This document shows positions 12,042 to 23,654 of a stretch of 64,000 nt of DNA, one piece after another. Position 1 is the stretch's first letter. Each line of letters begins with the position of its first letter. The notes beneath the pieces were generated by a model that was given only the letters and a program-made list of their open reading frames with translations, searched no databases and was not told the origin of the DNA. The DNA is from Boswellia sacra (Eukaryota; Streptophyta; Magnoliopsida; Sapindales; Burseraceae). Location: assembly GCA_013180625.2 (NCBI GenBank), contig SNVD02013946.1, positions 1 through 64,000 of the forward strand. Reading direction: 5' to 3'. Made by a program: the position numbers and the translations under genes.

Positions 12042-13557
12042 AGGTTTTGGAATTCGAAACCGTTTTTCTTGCTTCCGTAAATTTGAAAAACAGTGAAATG
12101 ATCCACGGGTGAGAAGTGTCCGGCTCCCAGCTCGGTGTCTTTGCTTCTGTCTGAAAGCAGGCACCGTTTTGTTCTTGTAAATCGCTGCGTTTCTACAAGA
12201 CTGACCTCGTCTGTGATTCCCTATTTTGTGATTTGTTTGGGCCTGGCCTGCCAACTAAAAGGCCCAAATTTTGTGGTGGGCTGGATAAGTTGATCTGATC
12301 CGTAACGATTCGGTTCATTTCTCACTTCTGATTCTGAATGAATCTGACTGATTATGATGGGACAAAAATTTCATTTACTCCTTGACCCTTGACCCTTTAG
12401 GGTAGTTTGGCATGGCGAGTCTGAAAAGTTAGAAATGGGATTCAGATAGTTAAAAAAGTGATTATAAGAATATGATATATAAAAAAATTAATATTATTAT
12501 ATTCAGCTGTTTATTAGAACCTTATTTTTTTGTGGCTTTAGGAATCAATTTGTTATATTTGGTTGAACAAAGAAATGTCCTCATTTTATTTTATATATGA
12601 GTAAGCTTTATAATTAAAAATTTCTAATATATAAGAAAAAATACTTGTTTTAGTTTTCATACTCTAATATAAAATAAAAAATTTAACATAAAATTTTGAA
12701 TAATTAACCATTTTCTACCAGACTACCACTCTCTATATTATAAAAAAAGAAAAGAAAAATAAAAATAAAAAACACGCCTAGTCACCATTTTCCTCCACTT
12801 TCTCCTTTTTTCTTTCAACTTTTTTCTTCGTCTGTCCTCTAATCTACTTCCACTTTCCATTCAAACTTGTCACCCTTTCCTTATTTTTTCTTTCTTTCTT
12901 TCTTGGCTCTTTTTTTTACCCTCGTTCTCCTTCCCTGTATCGTCGCCTAAAGAACACACCTCATCACTGCTATAGTACTGACCAACTCTGCATCGTCAAT
13001 GATCAACAGCACCTCTCAGTCGCTGAAGTCTTTGTTGCTGTGTCCAGCCATCACCGACCAGCAACAACCCTTAATTATTTTTTTCTTTTAAATTTATGTC
13101 TCTGTTTATTTTATTTTTTATGGGTTTCGATTTTGGGATTTTGTTTTGTTGACATTGAAATGGGATTTTGGTATCTTGACATTGAAATGGGATTTTCGAA
13201 TTTTGTTTGGACTGATTTTGGAGATGTTTTTTGGTAATCGCTTGTCTACAGTGAAGATCGAGACGGGAAAGTGATTGCCATAATCTGAAACTCAAGGGAT
13301 GAGGGGGTTCAGATTACCCTTTTTGCCAGTAACGTGAATCCCGTGGAAATCCAGATTTCCGGGTTACAAAAATACAATAAAGATACCAAATAAGGGATGG
13401 GTTTCAGTTTCTTGTTCCCCGTATTCCCATCCCCTATACTAAATAGTCCCCTAGCTTATACATCCAGGGCATTCTCTATTTATATAAAAGGAATCGTAAG
13501 GAAAGGAAGGAAAAGTAGCGTTAAAAAGAAAGACGGAAAGAAAGAAACAGGGTTAGG
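12042..13557. other. intergenic: promoter side of AP-5 zeta, then AT-rich spacer
   Basis: The first few hundred bases right of 12041 should hold the minus-strand promoter and 5' UTR of the AP-5 zeta gene; no clear TATA box was identified. A C/T-rich stretch follows (about 12780-12920). A short partial repeat containing gacattgaaatgggatttt occurs twice near 13151-13195. No gene is recognised. Confidence 0.5.
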
Positions 13558-13566
13558 AAATTTTTT

Positions 13567-14616
13567 GGAAAATTTGAGAAAATAGACAGAATTAGGAGGA
13601 CTTGTTAAAAAATAGGAATATTTTGAAAAATTTTTATGCTATAAATATTTTTTTGATAAAAAGATTGAAATATCGTTGTACAATCAATATTTTTCTAAAA
13701 CGTTATTAATTTCCTCTTCAGACGAAATCAAAGAAAGTCAGTAAATGAAACTCAGAACAAAGAAATCAGTCATAGATTTATATATTTCACTGTCTGAAAT
13801 AACCTCAACAGCTAATGCTGAGCAAATAACGTAAGAACAACTTTCTTTAATATCTCTCTAAATGGCATGAAAATTTCATAAGGTCGTAGTATTTTCGTTA
13901 TTGATCGTTTTGGTAACTAACAACCGTATTATATAGCTTAAAAATGGGATATGTATGTGAACTAAGGTTAGAGATAGTGTCGTTTGTGTGAAAATATGCT
14001 GGAAATTGGCTGTCGTTGTGCAAAAATCTGGTATCGCAGCCAAAGGATGAAGAAGACGAGATTTGTCGAGTGTCGTCGAGTGTTGAGCGGTTTTGTCGAA
14101 TCGAATCTCGACATGTCGGATGGTAGTATTGAGTGTCTAGGCGTTTTGTTGATTGTAGGTTCGAGTGTCGAGAGTTCGAGTTTCGTCGAGCATCTGGTGG
14201 ATTGACGAACTCGACGAAGTCGGATGCAAATTTCATCGAGTTCATGTATCGTGCGTCGAGAGTCCAGTGTCGAAAACCGACGTGTAGATGTCTCGAACCA
14301 CGAATGTCGAGTATCTTCGAGAGTCGTTGGTCGAGCGTCAAGAGTCGTTTGTCGAGCGTTTGAGTATCAGCGTTGAGTGCTGAACTTGACGAGTGTCGGA
14401 TGTAAAGATAGTCGAGTTCGTGTGTCGAGGCTTATTTGTCGTGTGTCGAGTGTCGAGGGTCTTGTGTCGAGTGTCGTCGAGCGTTTTGGCAGAACACTCG
14501 TTTTTGTGACTTTTGCAACCAATTTCGTAATTATTTTTTGTCCACGGAGCTTATATGATATGTCTCAATTATGCAGGAAATGGAAACTTTACGCATACTT
14601 ATTGTATACAATGGTT
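13567..14616 (+). repeat. Left TIR of MULE copy 1, about 1.05 kb
   Basis: It is the inverted counterpart of 22591-23645, recognisable throughout: the AT-rich outer part, the 'ggcatgaaaatttcataagg' stretch near 13863, a long TCGAG-rich block (about 14060-14490), and the inner part ending in gtatacaatgg. The last 45 bp overlap the putative first codons of mudrA. It probably carries the mudrA promoter. Confidence 0.9.
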
Positions 14617-17426
14617 CTTGGACTATGCAAGAGAACGGTGGTTATTTGTTTGCCGGTGGGACGGGGAAGCCATTGATAATTCGTAGGTGTACTACCTATA
14701 ATGAGTTGGTTAACTGTATTAATACTAAAATGGGTTGGGATCTTCGTAAGCAAAGAAATAAAAAGAAATGAAAATCACTTAAAGAGTTTAGAGGTTCAAT
14801 TTGCTTGTAAAGGTGTTCTGCCAATGCCGATTCATATTGAGACTGACGACGATGTTTATTTTTTTATACAACATTGTTTGGAGGACCAACAATCATATAC
14901 ACCATTAGTTGTCAAACTTGAAGATAGGGAGAAGCAAAGACAGAGGTCAAGATCCGATGCAGTACGTAGGCGACAAGGATCTTATCAACCCTCTTTGTTT
15001 CGTTCAGAAAGTGGAAGCAACCAATTAAGTGAGTCTACTCCTGTTTGTGCACAGCCACAACTGAATGATGGTGTTGGCATTGAGTTTGAGCAGTGTTCAG
15101 GGCATGCAGGGCATGAGTCAGTTGGGGTTGAAGTGTTATTTCAAAATGAAGAAGGGGTGCCTCCGTCGATGCCATCGAGATTGGTACTTCATCTTGACAG
15201 CATTAGAGAGTTTGAGAGTCTAGGTAATATTGATGATGTTAATGATGACAATGGTGGTGATGAAGATTACGAAGATAATGATGATGGTAGTGATGATGTT
15301 AGTGCGCATGTTGACGATGGCAATGATGATTGCACTATTCGTATTGAGAATGATGTTGAGGGATTGGATGATTTTGTTGTTGATGGGCACAATGTAGACG
15401 GTCCACATTTTGATAATGAGGGAGAACGGGAGATCTTGAATGATGTGAACCAGGTTGAGCCGTTTACCGTGCCTTCTCCAATTCACTCCACACCTACCGT
15501 GCCTCCTCCAATTCACTCCACACCTACTTGTCAAGTATATGGACATCTACAAGATCCGGTGTCGAATAATGAGCCGAGAGTGGATGAAAATCGTAGACAT
15601 GAAGAAGGTAATGTGGGCGCTGAGAATGACAGCTGTTGGGCTAACACATTTAGGTGGATGCCGCCTATTGTGCATCCACCTTTCACAGATGGCGATGATG
15701 CCTCATCGTTTATAGTTGACAGGATTGAGGTTGGGGTTGGGCAGATGTTTAACAGCAAAACGGAGCTTCGTGAGAAGTTATCGATGTTGGCATTAAGACG
15801 GAACTTTCAATTCAAGGTGAGGAACTCCAACGCAACAAGGTTTGAGGTTGTCTGCCGGGCTGAATCTTGTAAATGGCGTTTACGTACCATAAAGGTGGCC
15901 GACTCACATTTCTTCCAAATGAAAAAGTATAAGAACCCCCACACATGCTCCGGAGCCAGACTTCACCCAATTCACAAACAGGCAACTGCACATATCATTG
16001 GCAAACATATTAAGAGCAAATTCGTTGAGGCATCGAGAATATATCGTCCGAAGGATATTATGTCCGATGTTCAGGAGTCATTAGGTGTTTATATCACGTA
16101 CAACAAGGCATGAAGGGCAAAGGAGGCAGCTTTGCAAGAACTTCACGGTTCACACTACTCCCCCAGTACATGTACATGATTGAGAAAGCAAACCCGGGGA
16201 TCAAAACGTCTTTAGAAACTGATGACGGAACCATTTCAGATACTTTTTCATGAGTATGGGGGCCTCTATTGCTGGATTTGCATAATCAATTAGGCCAGTT
16301 ATCACAGTTGACAGTTCTTTTTTGAAAGGGAAATACAGAGGTACAATGTTTTTGGCTTCTTGTATGGATGGAAATAAACAAATATACCCCTTGGCATTTG
16401 GAATTGGGCATTCTGAAAATGATGACTCGTGGAACTGGTTCATGAGACAGTTGCGTAATCATGTTGTACAAAATGTCCGAGATCTTGTCTTCATTTTTTA
16501 TTGTCATCGTAGTATTGAACGTGCTGTTCTAGCAGTTTTTCCTCATGCACTGCATGGAATGTGCACTCATCATCTGAAGGGTAACTTGAAGGCAACGTTC
16601 AAGGACAAGATTTTGTTGGAATTGTACTACCGAGCTGCAATGACATATCACTATGCTGATTTCAACTATCATATGCGACAAATTGAATCGCATATGCCAG
16701 CAGCAACAACTTATCTTTGAGAGATTGGAGTCGAGAAATGGGCACATTCACAGTTTCATGGTCGACGGTATAACATAATGACAACAAATATAGCTGAGTC
16801 GATGAACAGCTGTTTGCGAAACCATCGATTCCTCCTGTGACATTGTTAGCTGATTATTTCCAGGCCAACTTGCAGAATGGTTCTATGAGTGTCGACAGCT
16901 ATTTGCTAACTCAAAATCACATCTCTCGCCCTGGGCAAACAAGTTGATGGAGGAGCGTTTAAAGGAGGAAGAGCGTATGAGGGTTAGTGGTATATCTCTT
17001 ACCATGTATGAGGTTAGAGGCAACGACCGTGTTAGCATTATTGACATGCACGCTCGTACATGCACGTGCTGGGTGTTTGATCTTGACCAGCTTCTGTGTG
17101 CACATGTATTAGCTGTATACAAACGCATGAATCTACTGATGTGCCACGATTATTGTGCCCATTGGTATACCACTGAAACATTACTACATGCATATGCTCT
17201 CCCAGTTGTTCCTGTTGGAGTTAGTGAGGATTGGGTGGTTCCTGAGGAAGTTTGCAGTAGAGTGGTTCTCCCCCCAGTCATGAGGAGACCAGCCGGTCAT
17301 CCTCGGAGGAATCGAATCCCTTCTGTCGGTGAGTCTAGCTCCTCTCGAAATTGCGAGCGCTGTGGAAGTTTCGGGCACAATTGTCAAACTTGTCGAAACC
17401 CAGTTCCACTACATGACAGGGGATGA
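14571..17426 (+). pseudogene. mudrA: MULE transposase (mudrA), copy 1, frameshifted and catalytically damaged
   Basis: The proposed start is ATG at 14571 (MQEMETLRILIVYNGSW), just inside the TIR. In order follow an acidic linker (about 15180-15400, rich in D/N), the MuDR N-terminal DNA-binding region (FNSKTELREKLSMLALRR; FEVVCRAESCKWRLR), the MULE DDE domain (VDSSFLKGKYRGTMFLAS, HSENDDSWNWFMRQL), a SWIM zinc finger (CTCWVFDLDQLLCAHVLAVY) and a C-terminal zinc knuckle (CERCGSFGHNCQTC). The frame changes near 14770. A TGA at 16111 replaces the tryptophan seen in copy 2, a short deletion follows 16140, and the DDE part is closed by a stop at 16718. The second catalytic Asp, present in copy 2 as FISDCH, reads FIFYCH here. 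Not functional. Confidence 0.92.
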
Positions 17427-17589
17427 TGTATACCAAATGTTGATGTAAGCAACATAGTCTATTTTTTGTATTGCAATTCCTGGCCTGTTGAAATTAATAA
17501 CTTTTGGGTGTTGGATTTTGTCATTGTAAGAAACATTAATGTATTAAACACGTCTTAATGTGCGTTGTCGTTAAACTAAATATTTGTGT

Positions 17590-17985
17590 CTGACGTTTAG
17601 CCATACAAGGTCCGTGGACCAAAAAATCTTTACGAATTTGCTTCCAAAACTCAAAAAAACGAGTGCTCTGCCCAAACGCTCAACAACACTCGACACAAAA
17701 CCCTCGACGCTCGACACTCGAAATGCGACATAAAACGACCGACGCTCGACCAACACGATGCACGAACCCTCGCCACGAAATCGACACTCAACTGTCGAGT
17801 CAATACACTCAACAAATACATCGACATGTCGTGACTGGAACCGGTTTCCCTCTACACTCAACTAGCGCGACATATAAATCCGACAATTTAACTCGACCCT
17901 CGACACTCGAAGGATGACACTCGACATAATATCTCGACATCCGACACGCGAAGCTACCCCCTGACGCAAGATCTCGACCTTTAGG
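17590..17985 (-). repeat. Internal TIR-like segment 1 (right-TIR orientation)
   Basis: It lies 3' of mudrA and resembles the inner part of the right TIR: ggtccgtggaccaaaaaat then gaatttgctt and aaaaacgagtg, against gttccgtggacaaaaaataa, gaaattgctt and aaaaacgagtg at 22650-22715. A block of ACTCGAC-type units follows. After it comes a telo-box-like ctttagggtttaaa (17970-17985) and then the first ATG of the ULP1 gene, so it may double as that gene's promoter region. Related segments occur in copy 2 near 28510-28890 and 29650-30030. Confidence 0.75.
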
Positions 17986-18070
17986 GTTTAAAACAAATCA
18001 CTCGATCGTCACTTCCCGCTTCACACAAACATACTGCTAAACCCCGCGACAACTCTCGGAACGCATAGAG

Positions 18071-21000
18071 ATGCAGCATCGACAACTGTCGGAGCGCAAA
18101 GAGAAGCAGAATCGACTGCTCTTAGAACGCGAAGAGACGCAGACAGAAGCCCCCATTGGCACTGAGGTACAGACTTTTCGTTGTTTTAGACATACTATTT
18201 GGATTTTTTACAGATAAATCTTGTGCCATGCATGTTGTTTGATGTGTGTCGTGTCAGATTTATGTTGTCTGACATCAGTGGAAGCGGTGGAAATCGACTG
18301 TCGATTGCCTCGAGGTAGACGATGACTGTCGGATTTCTGTAGGGACAGTCGACACGTTTATGGGATAAAACTAGTGCCATTCATGTGTGTGTGTCTATCG
18401 GATTTTTGTTGTTTGATGTGGTTATGATCAAGGGTTTACTGGCGCCGCCAGGCGCTGTCACGAGGTAGACGATGACTGTTTATGTAATGGGATTTTAATT
18501 GAATTTCGGTCAGATGTGTTCACTTATTCAGTGGTTTTAGGGATAAATCTCATGTTTTTATATGATTTATGTTGTTTGATGTGGACGAAAACTGCAGAAA
18601 CCGACTAGTTTCGTCGCGGGTTGACGGCGATATCTGTCAGATTTTTGTAGGGACACTCGACACTCAACATAAACAGACTGTCGAGTTCAGTCGAGTGTTG
18701 TTGAGTCTTGTCAAGACTTGTCGAGTCGTGTCGGGTGTTGTTGAGTCGTGTCGAGTGTTGTCGAGTAATGTCGAGTGTTGTCGAGCGTTTAGGCAGATTG
18801 CCTGTTTCATTGTGGGTTTTTTACCTTTTTGCATCATATTGAACTATAACGGCCTTGTATTTGTAGGTTGAAGCAAATGGTTGGTGAATTTGGACTGTCC
18901 TTCACCTTGAAGATACCAGATGAGGAGCACTACCATGCGGTGATCACAAACTTGGCAAGTTTGGACTGTGTACAATGGATTCGGGCGCACTTGACTACGA
19001 GGCAAAAGGACATGTTTCGTGATACATGTTTTAGATTTATCCTAGACATCCATCGGCTCTCCTTTCCATCTCAGTTGGTGCACCATGTGCTTTAGTGGGA
19101 GATTAACACCGAGGGGTACGATCAGGAGATGTGGTTCCTTATTCAAGGTAAAAGAATGGTTTTCAGATACAATGTAGTTACAAATTTTTAGTTTTGAACA
19201 TATGATATTTATAGTTATTTTCTTGTTACCATTATTATCATCTTATGTATATTTTTTCCTTCTTTCCAGGAAGACTAATTCGTTTTTCTGCTCACGAGTT
19301 TGGTTTGGTAACCGGATTAAGATTTGCTTCCACGGTGCCACTAATACTGACTATGTTGAATCCGTGCCGATTGTTGGATACATACTTCGATGGCAGGGAC
19401 TTCGAGCTTAGGGATTTCTACCCCATACTTTAGAAGTTGGATGTGTCTCGTATACCAGACGAGGATGTTGTGAAGCTGGCATTGGACTATGTGCTGGAGC
19501 GTTTTTTCATGGCACGGGATAGACGCCGACATGTCTCCCGTGTGTGGTTGAATTTTGTCGATACACTAGATGATTTTAATAGGTATCCATGGGGTTTGGT
19601 GTCCTATGATAAGACACTTAGCTCATTGAAGAAGGATTTGGTCGGGAGGTTAGATAATTACAAGAGGCGAGCCTAAGCAAAGACGAAGCAGGTGGAGAAA
19701 TATAACTTAGAGGGGTGCCCGTATGCCTTTCAGGTACATATTGCTAATCATGAGTGTTAACGTGTTATTTCTTTATTGGGCGAACAAATTTTAGTACATA
19801 GTGTCACTAACTGACCTGTTTGATGTTATTAAGGTTTGGTTGTACGAGGCCATGCCTTACATTGGCACAACTTTTGGGGGAGTGCCCAGGGACTGTGAGC
19901 GGAGGATACCACGGTTGTTGAAGTGGGAGACAATTAAGACCCCATCCCAGCACGAAGTCGTAAATGATGTACTGTGGGTTAGGAGGCTGGTACGTACGGA
20001 TCTTCTGTCATATGAAATTGTCTTGTTTTTGTTCACACCACATTAACTGTTTTACATGATGGATTATTTGTTGACGCAGGCTCGTCCGCTCGTCCTTTTT
20101 CACTCGTCTGAGGAGGAGCAGCAGACCCAGTGGTATATAAACCTCGCTGATGTAGTTGGCATCCGGAGAGGTGTACATGTGGCTTGGGTAACAGCTGTGG
20201 ATGCTCCATTATTACCCGCGGAGAGCATTGAGCCACTTCCGACAGACGGTCCACCAACTTCACCTCCGGAGGGTCCTTCAGCTCCACCTCCTGAGGGTCC
20301 ATCCGCTTCACCTCCTGCTGGCCCTAGTTCCCCTATTGGACCTGATGTGGAGCCAGCAACAGACACAGCCAGTCCTGACATTGACAGAGGGACCTCAATC
20401 CACCGCCGGAGCCGTTTTGTAGTGTCAAACATTCACCAGCATCGACTCCGACATCGAGTCGTGCGACCACCCAGCCAACTCTTATATACGATATTCCTCC
20501 AAGTTCGCAGGTATGTAATGAGAATTTGCATTCGTATTCTTGTTCGTTTACATTTGTTGCTCTGTTGGTTTATGAAGGCTCTTGTTATTATTCTCATACA
20601 GGCGCCGCCGGTCCATGATGAGTTCCAAAGCACAGTTTTACGTGAGCTTGCATTGTTACGGGCGGAGAACAACGAAATGCGAGAGGAGATAGTTCTTCTA
20701 CGCAAGGCTGTTTTGCACCTCGATGGCCACTTCGGATACGCTGGCACGGTACGTTACAATATTTACAAAACGGATTATGTGATTTCCACACGCTTAAGCT
20801 GACGGTTAGGTTTGGTGTATTTTAGGATTCAGATGCAGATTCTGACGAAGGTTCAGCTGATGACGGTGAAGGTTAGCCCCCACGAAACCTGATTCTGTGG
20901 ACCCAACTATTCCTGCAGCCGATGCTCCTCTGACGGGCTTAGTTTCGCGTCGCGGTCACCGCCTACTTCCGGTAAAGCATAAGCGGAGCCCTTTTATCAG

Positions 21001-22200
21001 TCCACCGGGTAGGAAGAGGCGAGGGTTCAGCCGTAAGAGAAAGCCGCAAACCACCAGAATGTATATTCTGAGGACTCGGTTGCTCAGCCGGAAGACAAAC
21101 CATCTCAGCAGCCATCACCGAATGCAGGCAATGGTGTCATCTTGTGCACTCCGGTTCCACTTTTCGACCCACGTGCCCCCGTAGTAGAAGTTGATCTGAA
21201 TGCATTTGAGGCATGGCTAGCGGACTTCACCAAAACTGATTGCATTGATTTGGCAGTCTGCAGCGTAAATCGTTAGTTCTTCAAGACGCTGCTCGGGCCA
21301 TCGGACTGGCTTGAAGCTGAGGTAGTTTCAGACCATCTCCTGCTGTCGAATATTGCGATATACATTTGCAATTAATATTGATAGCTATTACTGTTTTCAG
21401 CACATAGATAGCTACCTGTGGTTGCTATGTTGCAGAGCTCGCGCTATGATCGGACCTAGTGTCAAGAGGTCTGCTTTCTTGGACACCACTTTTTGGGTAC
21501 ATATTTCGTAAACATCTGAATTTAAAGGTAATTTTTGATTCCTTCAATGCGTTAAATGAACTCTTGAACTTGCAGTTGAAATTGAAGTCGTTGTGGGAGC
21601 AATACTCGGACAGACTGGATGACATTAACTGGGTGACGGAGGATGACATGGTCCAATATGTCCTGGGACAGTTGCCCCTCGTTGGAACACCATGGGTCGA
21701 CGTGGACAGGGTGAGAACATTTATATTCATAGAGTTAGTATGTGCCATCTTATTTGAAATTTTGTGATTGATTTCCATGTTGTCAATTTCATTTTCAGCT
21801 CTATCTCCCTGTTAACATCACCGATGATCATTGGGTGGCAGCTGAGGTGCAATTGAATCGCCGTCACATTGCCATATACGACTCATCTGTAGGGCATACT
21901 TCCACAGCCACAGTCATACAGACAGTCCGGTACCTCACTAAGCTAGTACCCCGTATGCTGTCAATGGAGGTTTACGGTATTCCTGACTATCCCGCAACCC
22001 CATTCGACATTATATGCATCGAGGACAAGGACCAAGTGCCACAGCAGGAGCCTGGGGGAGGGCATGCGGCGTGTACTGTTTGAAGTACATTGAGTTCCTA
22101 GCGGGGGGCGTTCCACTGACTGAGATTAAGGCATTCGCGGACGACTACCAGTGGGAGAAAATGGCAGTACAACTTTGGTCAGCCGCGAAAACCTACAAAC
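18071..22200 (+). pseudogene. ULP1-like (C48) SUMO protease with DUF1985, MULE-carried, broken
   Basis: A possible first exon (18071-18172, MQHRQLSERKEKQNRLL) ends at a GT donor. The body resumes after the second TIR-like segment at 18868: a DUF1985-like region (DEEHYHAVITNL, FSAHEFGLVTGLRF, VWLNFVDTLDDFNRYPWGLV), a proline-rich linker with repeated PEGPSAPPP-type units (20220-20340), a short coiled-coil-like part (LLRAENNEMREEIVLLRKAV) and the C48 domain (21585-22195). In C48 I see the His of DDHWVAAEV, the Asp of IYDSS, and ACGVYCLKYIEFLAGG for the Cys region. In-frame stops lie at 19093, 19431, 19674 and 21274, and a one-base frame change separates the Gln and Cys regions near 22055. The class removes SUMO from proteins; this copy should make nothing useful. 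Confidence 0.88.
18600..18867 (+). repeat. Internal TIR-like segment 2 (left-TIR orientation)
   Basis: It consists of TCGAGTGTTGTCGAG-type units (18660-18790), then gtcgagcgtttaggcaga, a T-rich stretch and a final ttgtag directly before ULP1 coding sequence. This parallels the inner left TIR, where gtcgagcgttttggcaga is followed by a T-rich stretch and ..tatgcag before mudrA coding sequence. With 17590-17985 it forms an internal inverted pair. Confidence 0.7.
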
Positions 22201-22590
22201 ACAGGAGGCCGCCTCGACCGTCACGGTGCCCTCCCAGGTTAAGGAGCTGTTGCCTCAACCTCCGTTGCCTGCTGATGTTGCAGCCACTACCGGGACTGCT
22301 GATGATGTGTCAGGGGATGTTACGACCACCATTGCCCATGACGCGTTGATTCAGTGGGGGTTGACCAGCAGCCAAGCACGATTGTACCATGAGATCACCT
22401 TGCATTGTATATATTATGTTTAGTTACACATTTTTTTTGGTTGATAGTTTCTGGATATTTACACATTATTGTATAGTGACATTTTTTTTATAGTCGCACA
22501 TGGTTTCCATGTATAGTTGTACGAAAACTTGAAAATACATCTTTCTCCGATTGTATAAGTACATACATGTTTCTCATGTTTTTCGGTTGT

Positions 22591-23645
22591 AAACCATTGT
22601 ATACAATGAGTATGCGTAAAGTTTCCATTTCCTGCATGATTGAGACATATCATATAAGTTCCGTGGACAAAAAATAATTACGAAATTGCTTGCAAAAGTC
22701 ACAAAAACGAGTGTTCTGCCAAAATGCTTGACGACACTCGACACAAGACCCTCGACACTCGACACGCGACAAATAAGCCTTGACAAACGAACTCGACTAT
22801 CTTTGCATCCGACGTCAAGTTCGGCACTCGACGCAGATACTCAAATGCTCGAAAAATGACTCTCGACGCTCGACCAACGAATCTCGAAGATACTTGACAT
22901 TCATGGTTTGAGACATCTACACGTTGGTTTCCACGTATCCGACACTCGACTCTTGACACGCGATACACGAACTAGACGAAATTTGCATCCGACTTTGTCG
23001 AGTTCGTCAATCCACCAGACGCTCGACGAAACTCGAACTCTCGAAACTCGAACCTACAATCGACACAACGCCTAGATACTCGACACTACCATCTGACATG
23101 TCGAGATTCGATCCGACAAAATCGCTCGACACTCGACGACACTCGACAAATCTCATCTTCTTCATCCTTCGACTGCGATACCAGATTTTTGCACAACGAC
23201 AGCCAATTTCCAGTATATTTTCACACAAACGGCACTATCTCTAACTTTAGTTCACATACATATCCCATTTTTAAGCTATATAATGCGGTTGTCAGTTACC
23301 AAAAGGATCAATAACGAAAACACTACAACCTTATGAAATTTTCATGCCATTTAGAGAGAGATTAAGGAAAGTTGTTCTTACGTTATTTGCTCAGCATTAG
23401 CTGTTGAGGTTGTTTCGGACAGTGAAGTGTATGAATCTGTGACTAGTTTCTTTATTTTGAGTTTTGTTTATTGACTTTCTTTGATTTCGTCCTAAGAGGG
23501 AATTAATAACGTTTTGAGAAAATATTGATTATACAAGGGTATTTCAGTCTTTTTGTCAAGAAAGTGTCTATGGCATGAAAATTTTTCAGGATGTGTCCAT
23601 TTTTCAACAAGGCCCCCTAATTCTGTCTATTTTCTCAATTTTCCC
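22591..23645 (-). repeat. Right TIR of MULE copy 1, about 1.05 kb
   Basis: It is the inverted partner of 13567-14616. Reading inwards on the minus strand it contains the same outer AT-rich part, the TCGAG-rich block and even the sequence matching the first codons of mudrA. A transcript started here would therefore run antisense into the ULP1 end of the element. Confidence 0.9.
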
Positions 23646-23654
23646 AAATTTTTT

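Larger units (their letters stand above)
13567..23645 (+). mobile_element. Complete 10.1-kb MULE carrying mudrA and ULP1 (Kaonashi-like)
   Basis: The element is bounded by TIRs (outer ends GGAAAATTTGAGAAAATAG at left and, complemented, GGGAAAATTGAGAAAATAG at right). It is flanked by an exact 9-bp duplication AAATTTTTT at 13558-13566 and 23646-23654, the size typical of Mutator-like elements. Inside, in order, are mudrA (14571-17426), a TIR-like inverted pair, and a ULP1-type cysteine-protease gene (about 18071-22200), both reading rightwards. mudrA plus ULP1 is the gene set known from Kaonashi/KI-type plant MULEs. Both genes are broken, so this copy is non-autonomous, yet its ends are intact. 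Confidence 0.93.

Noticed and set aside
11895..12254. Longer N-terminus for AP-5 zeta starting at 12254
   Set aside because: The upstream 71 codons look like 5' UTR sequence with no family similarity I recognise, while MSDRDKSWDF gives a natural start. The longer form is not excluded.
13898..14363. Open frames of 73-147 aa in both strands of the MULE TIR
   Set aside because: They are by-products of TCGAG-rich repeats and are mirrored in the other TIR; no protein features.
20033..20747. Minus-strand ORFs of 92-110 aa opposite the ULP1 linker
   Set aside because: They are shadows of the proline-rich plus-strand linker; the plus frame matches the MULE-borne ULP1 gene in both copies.
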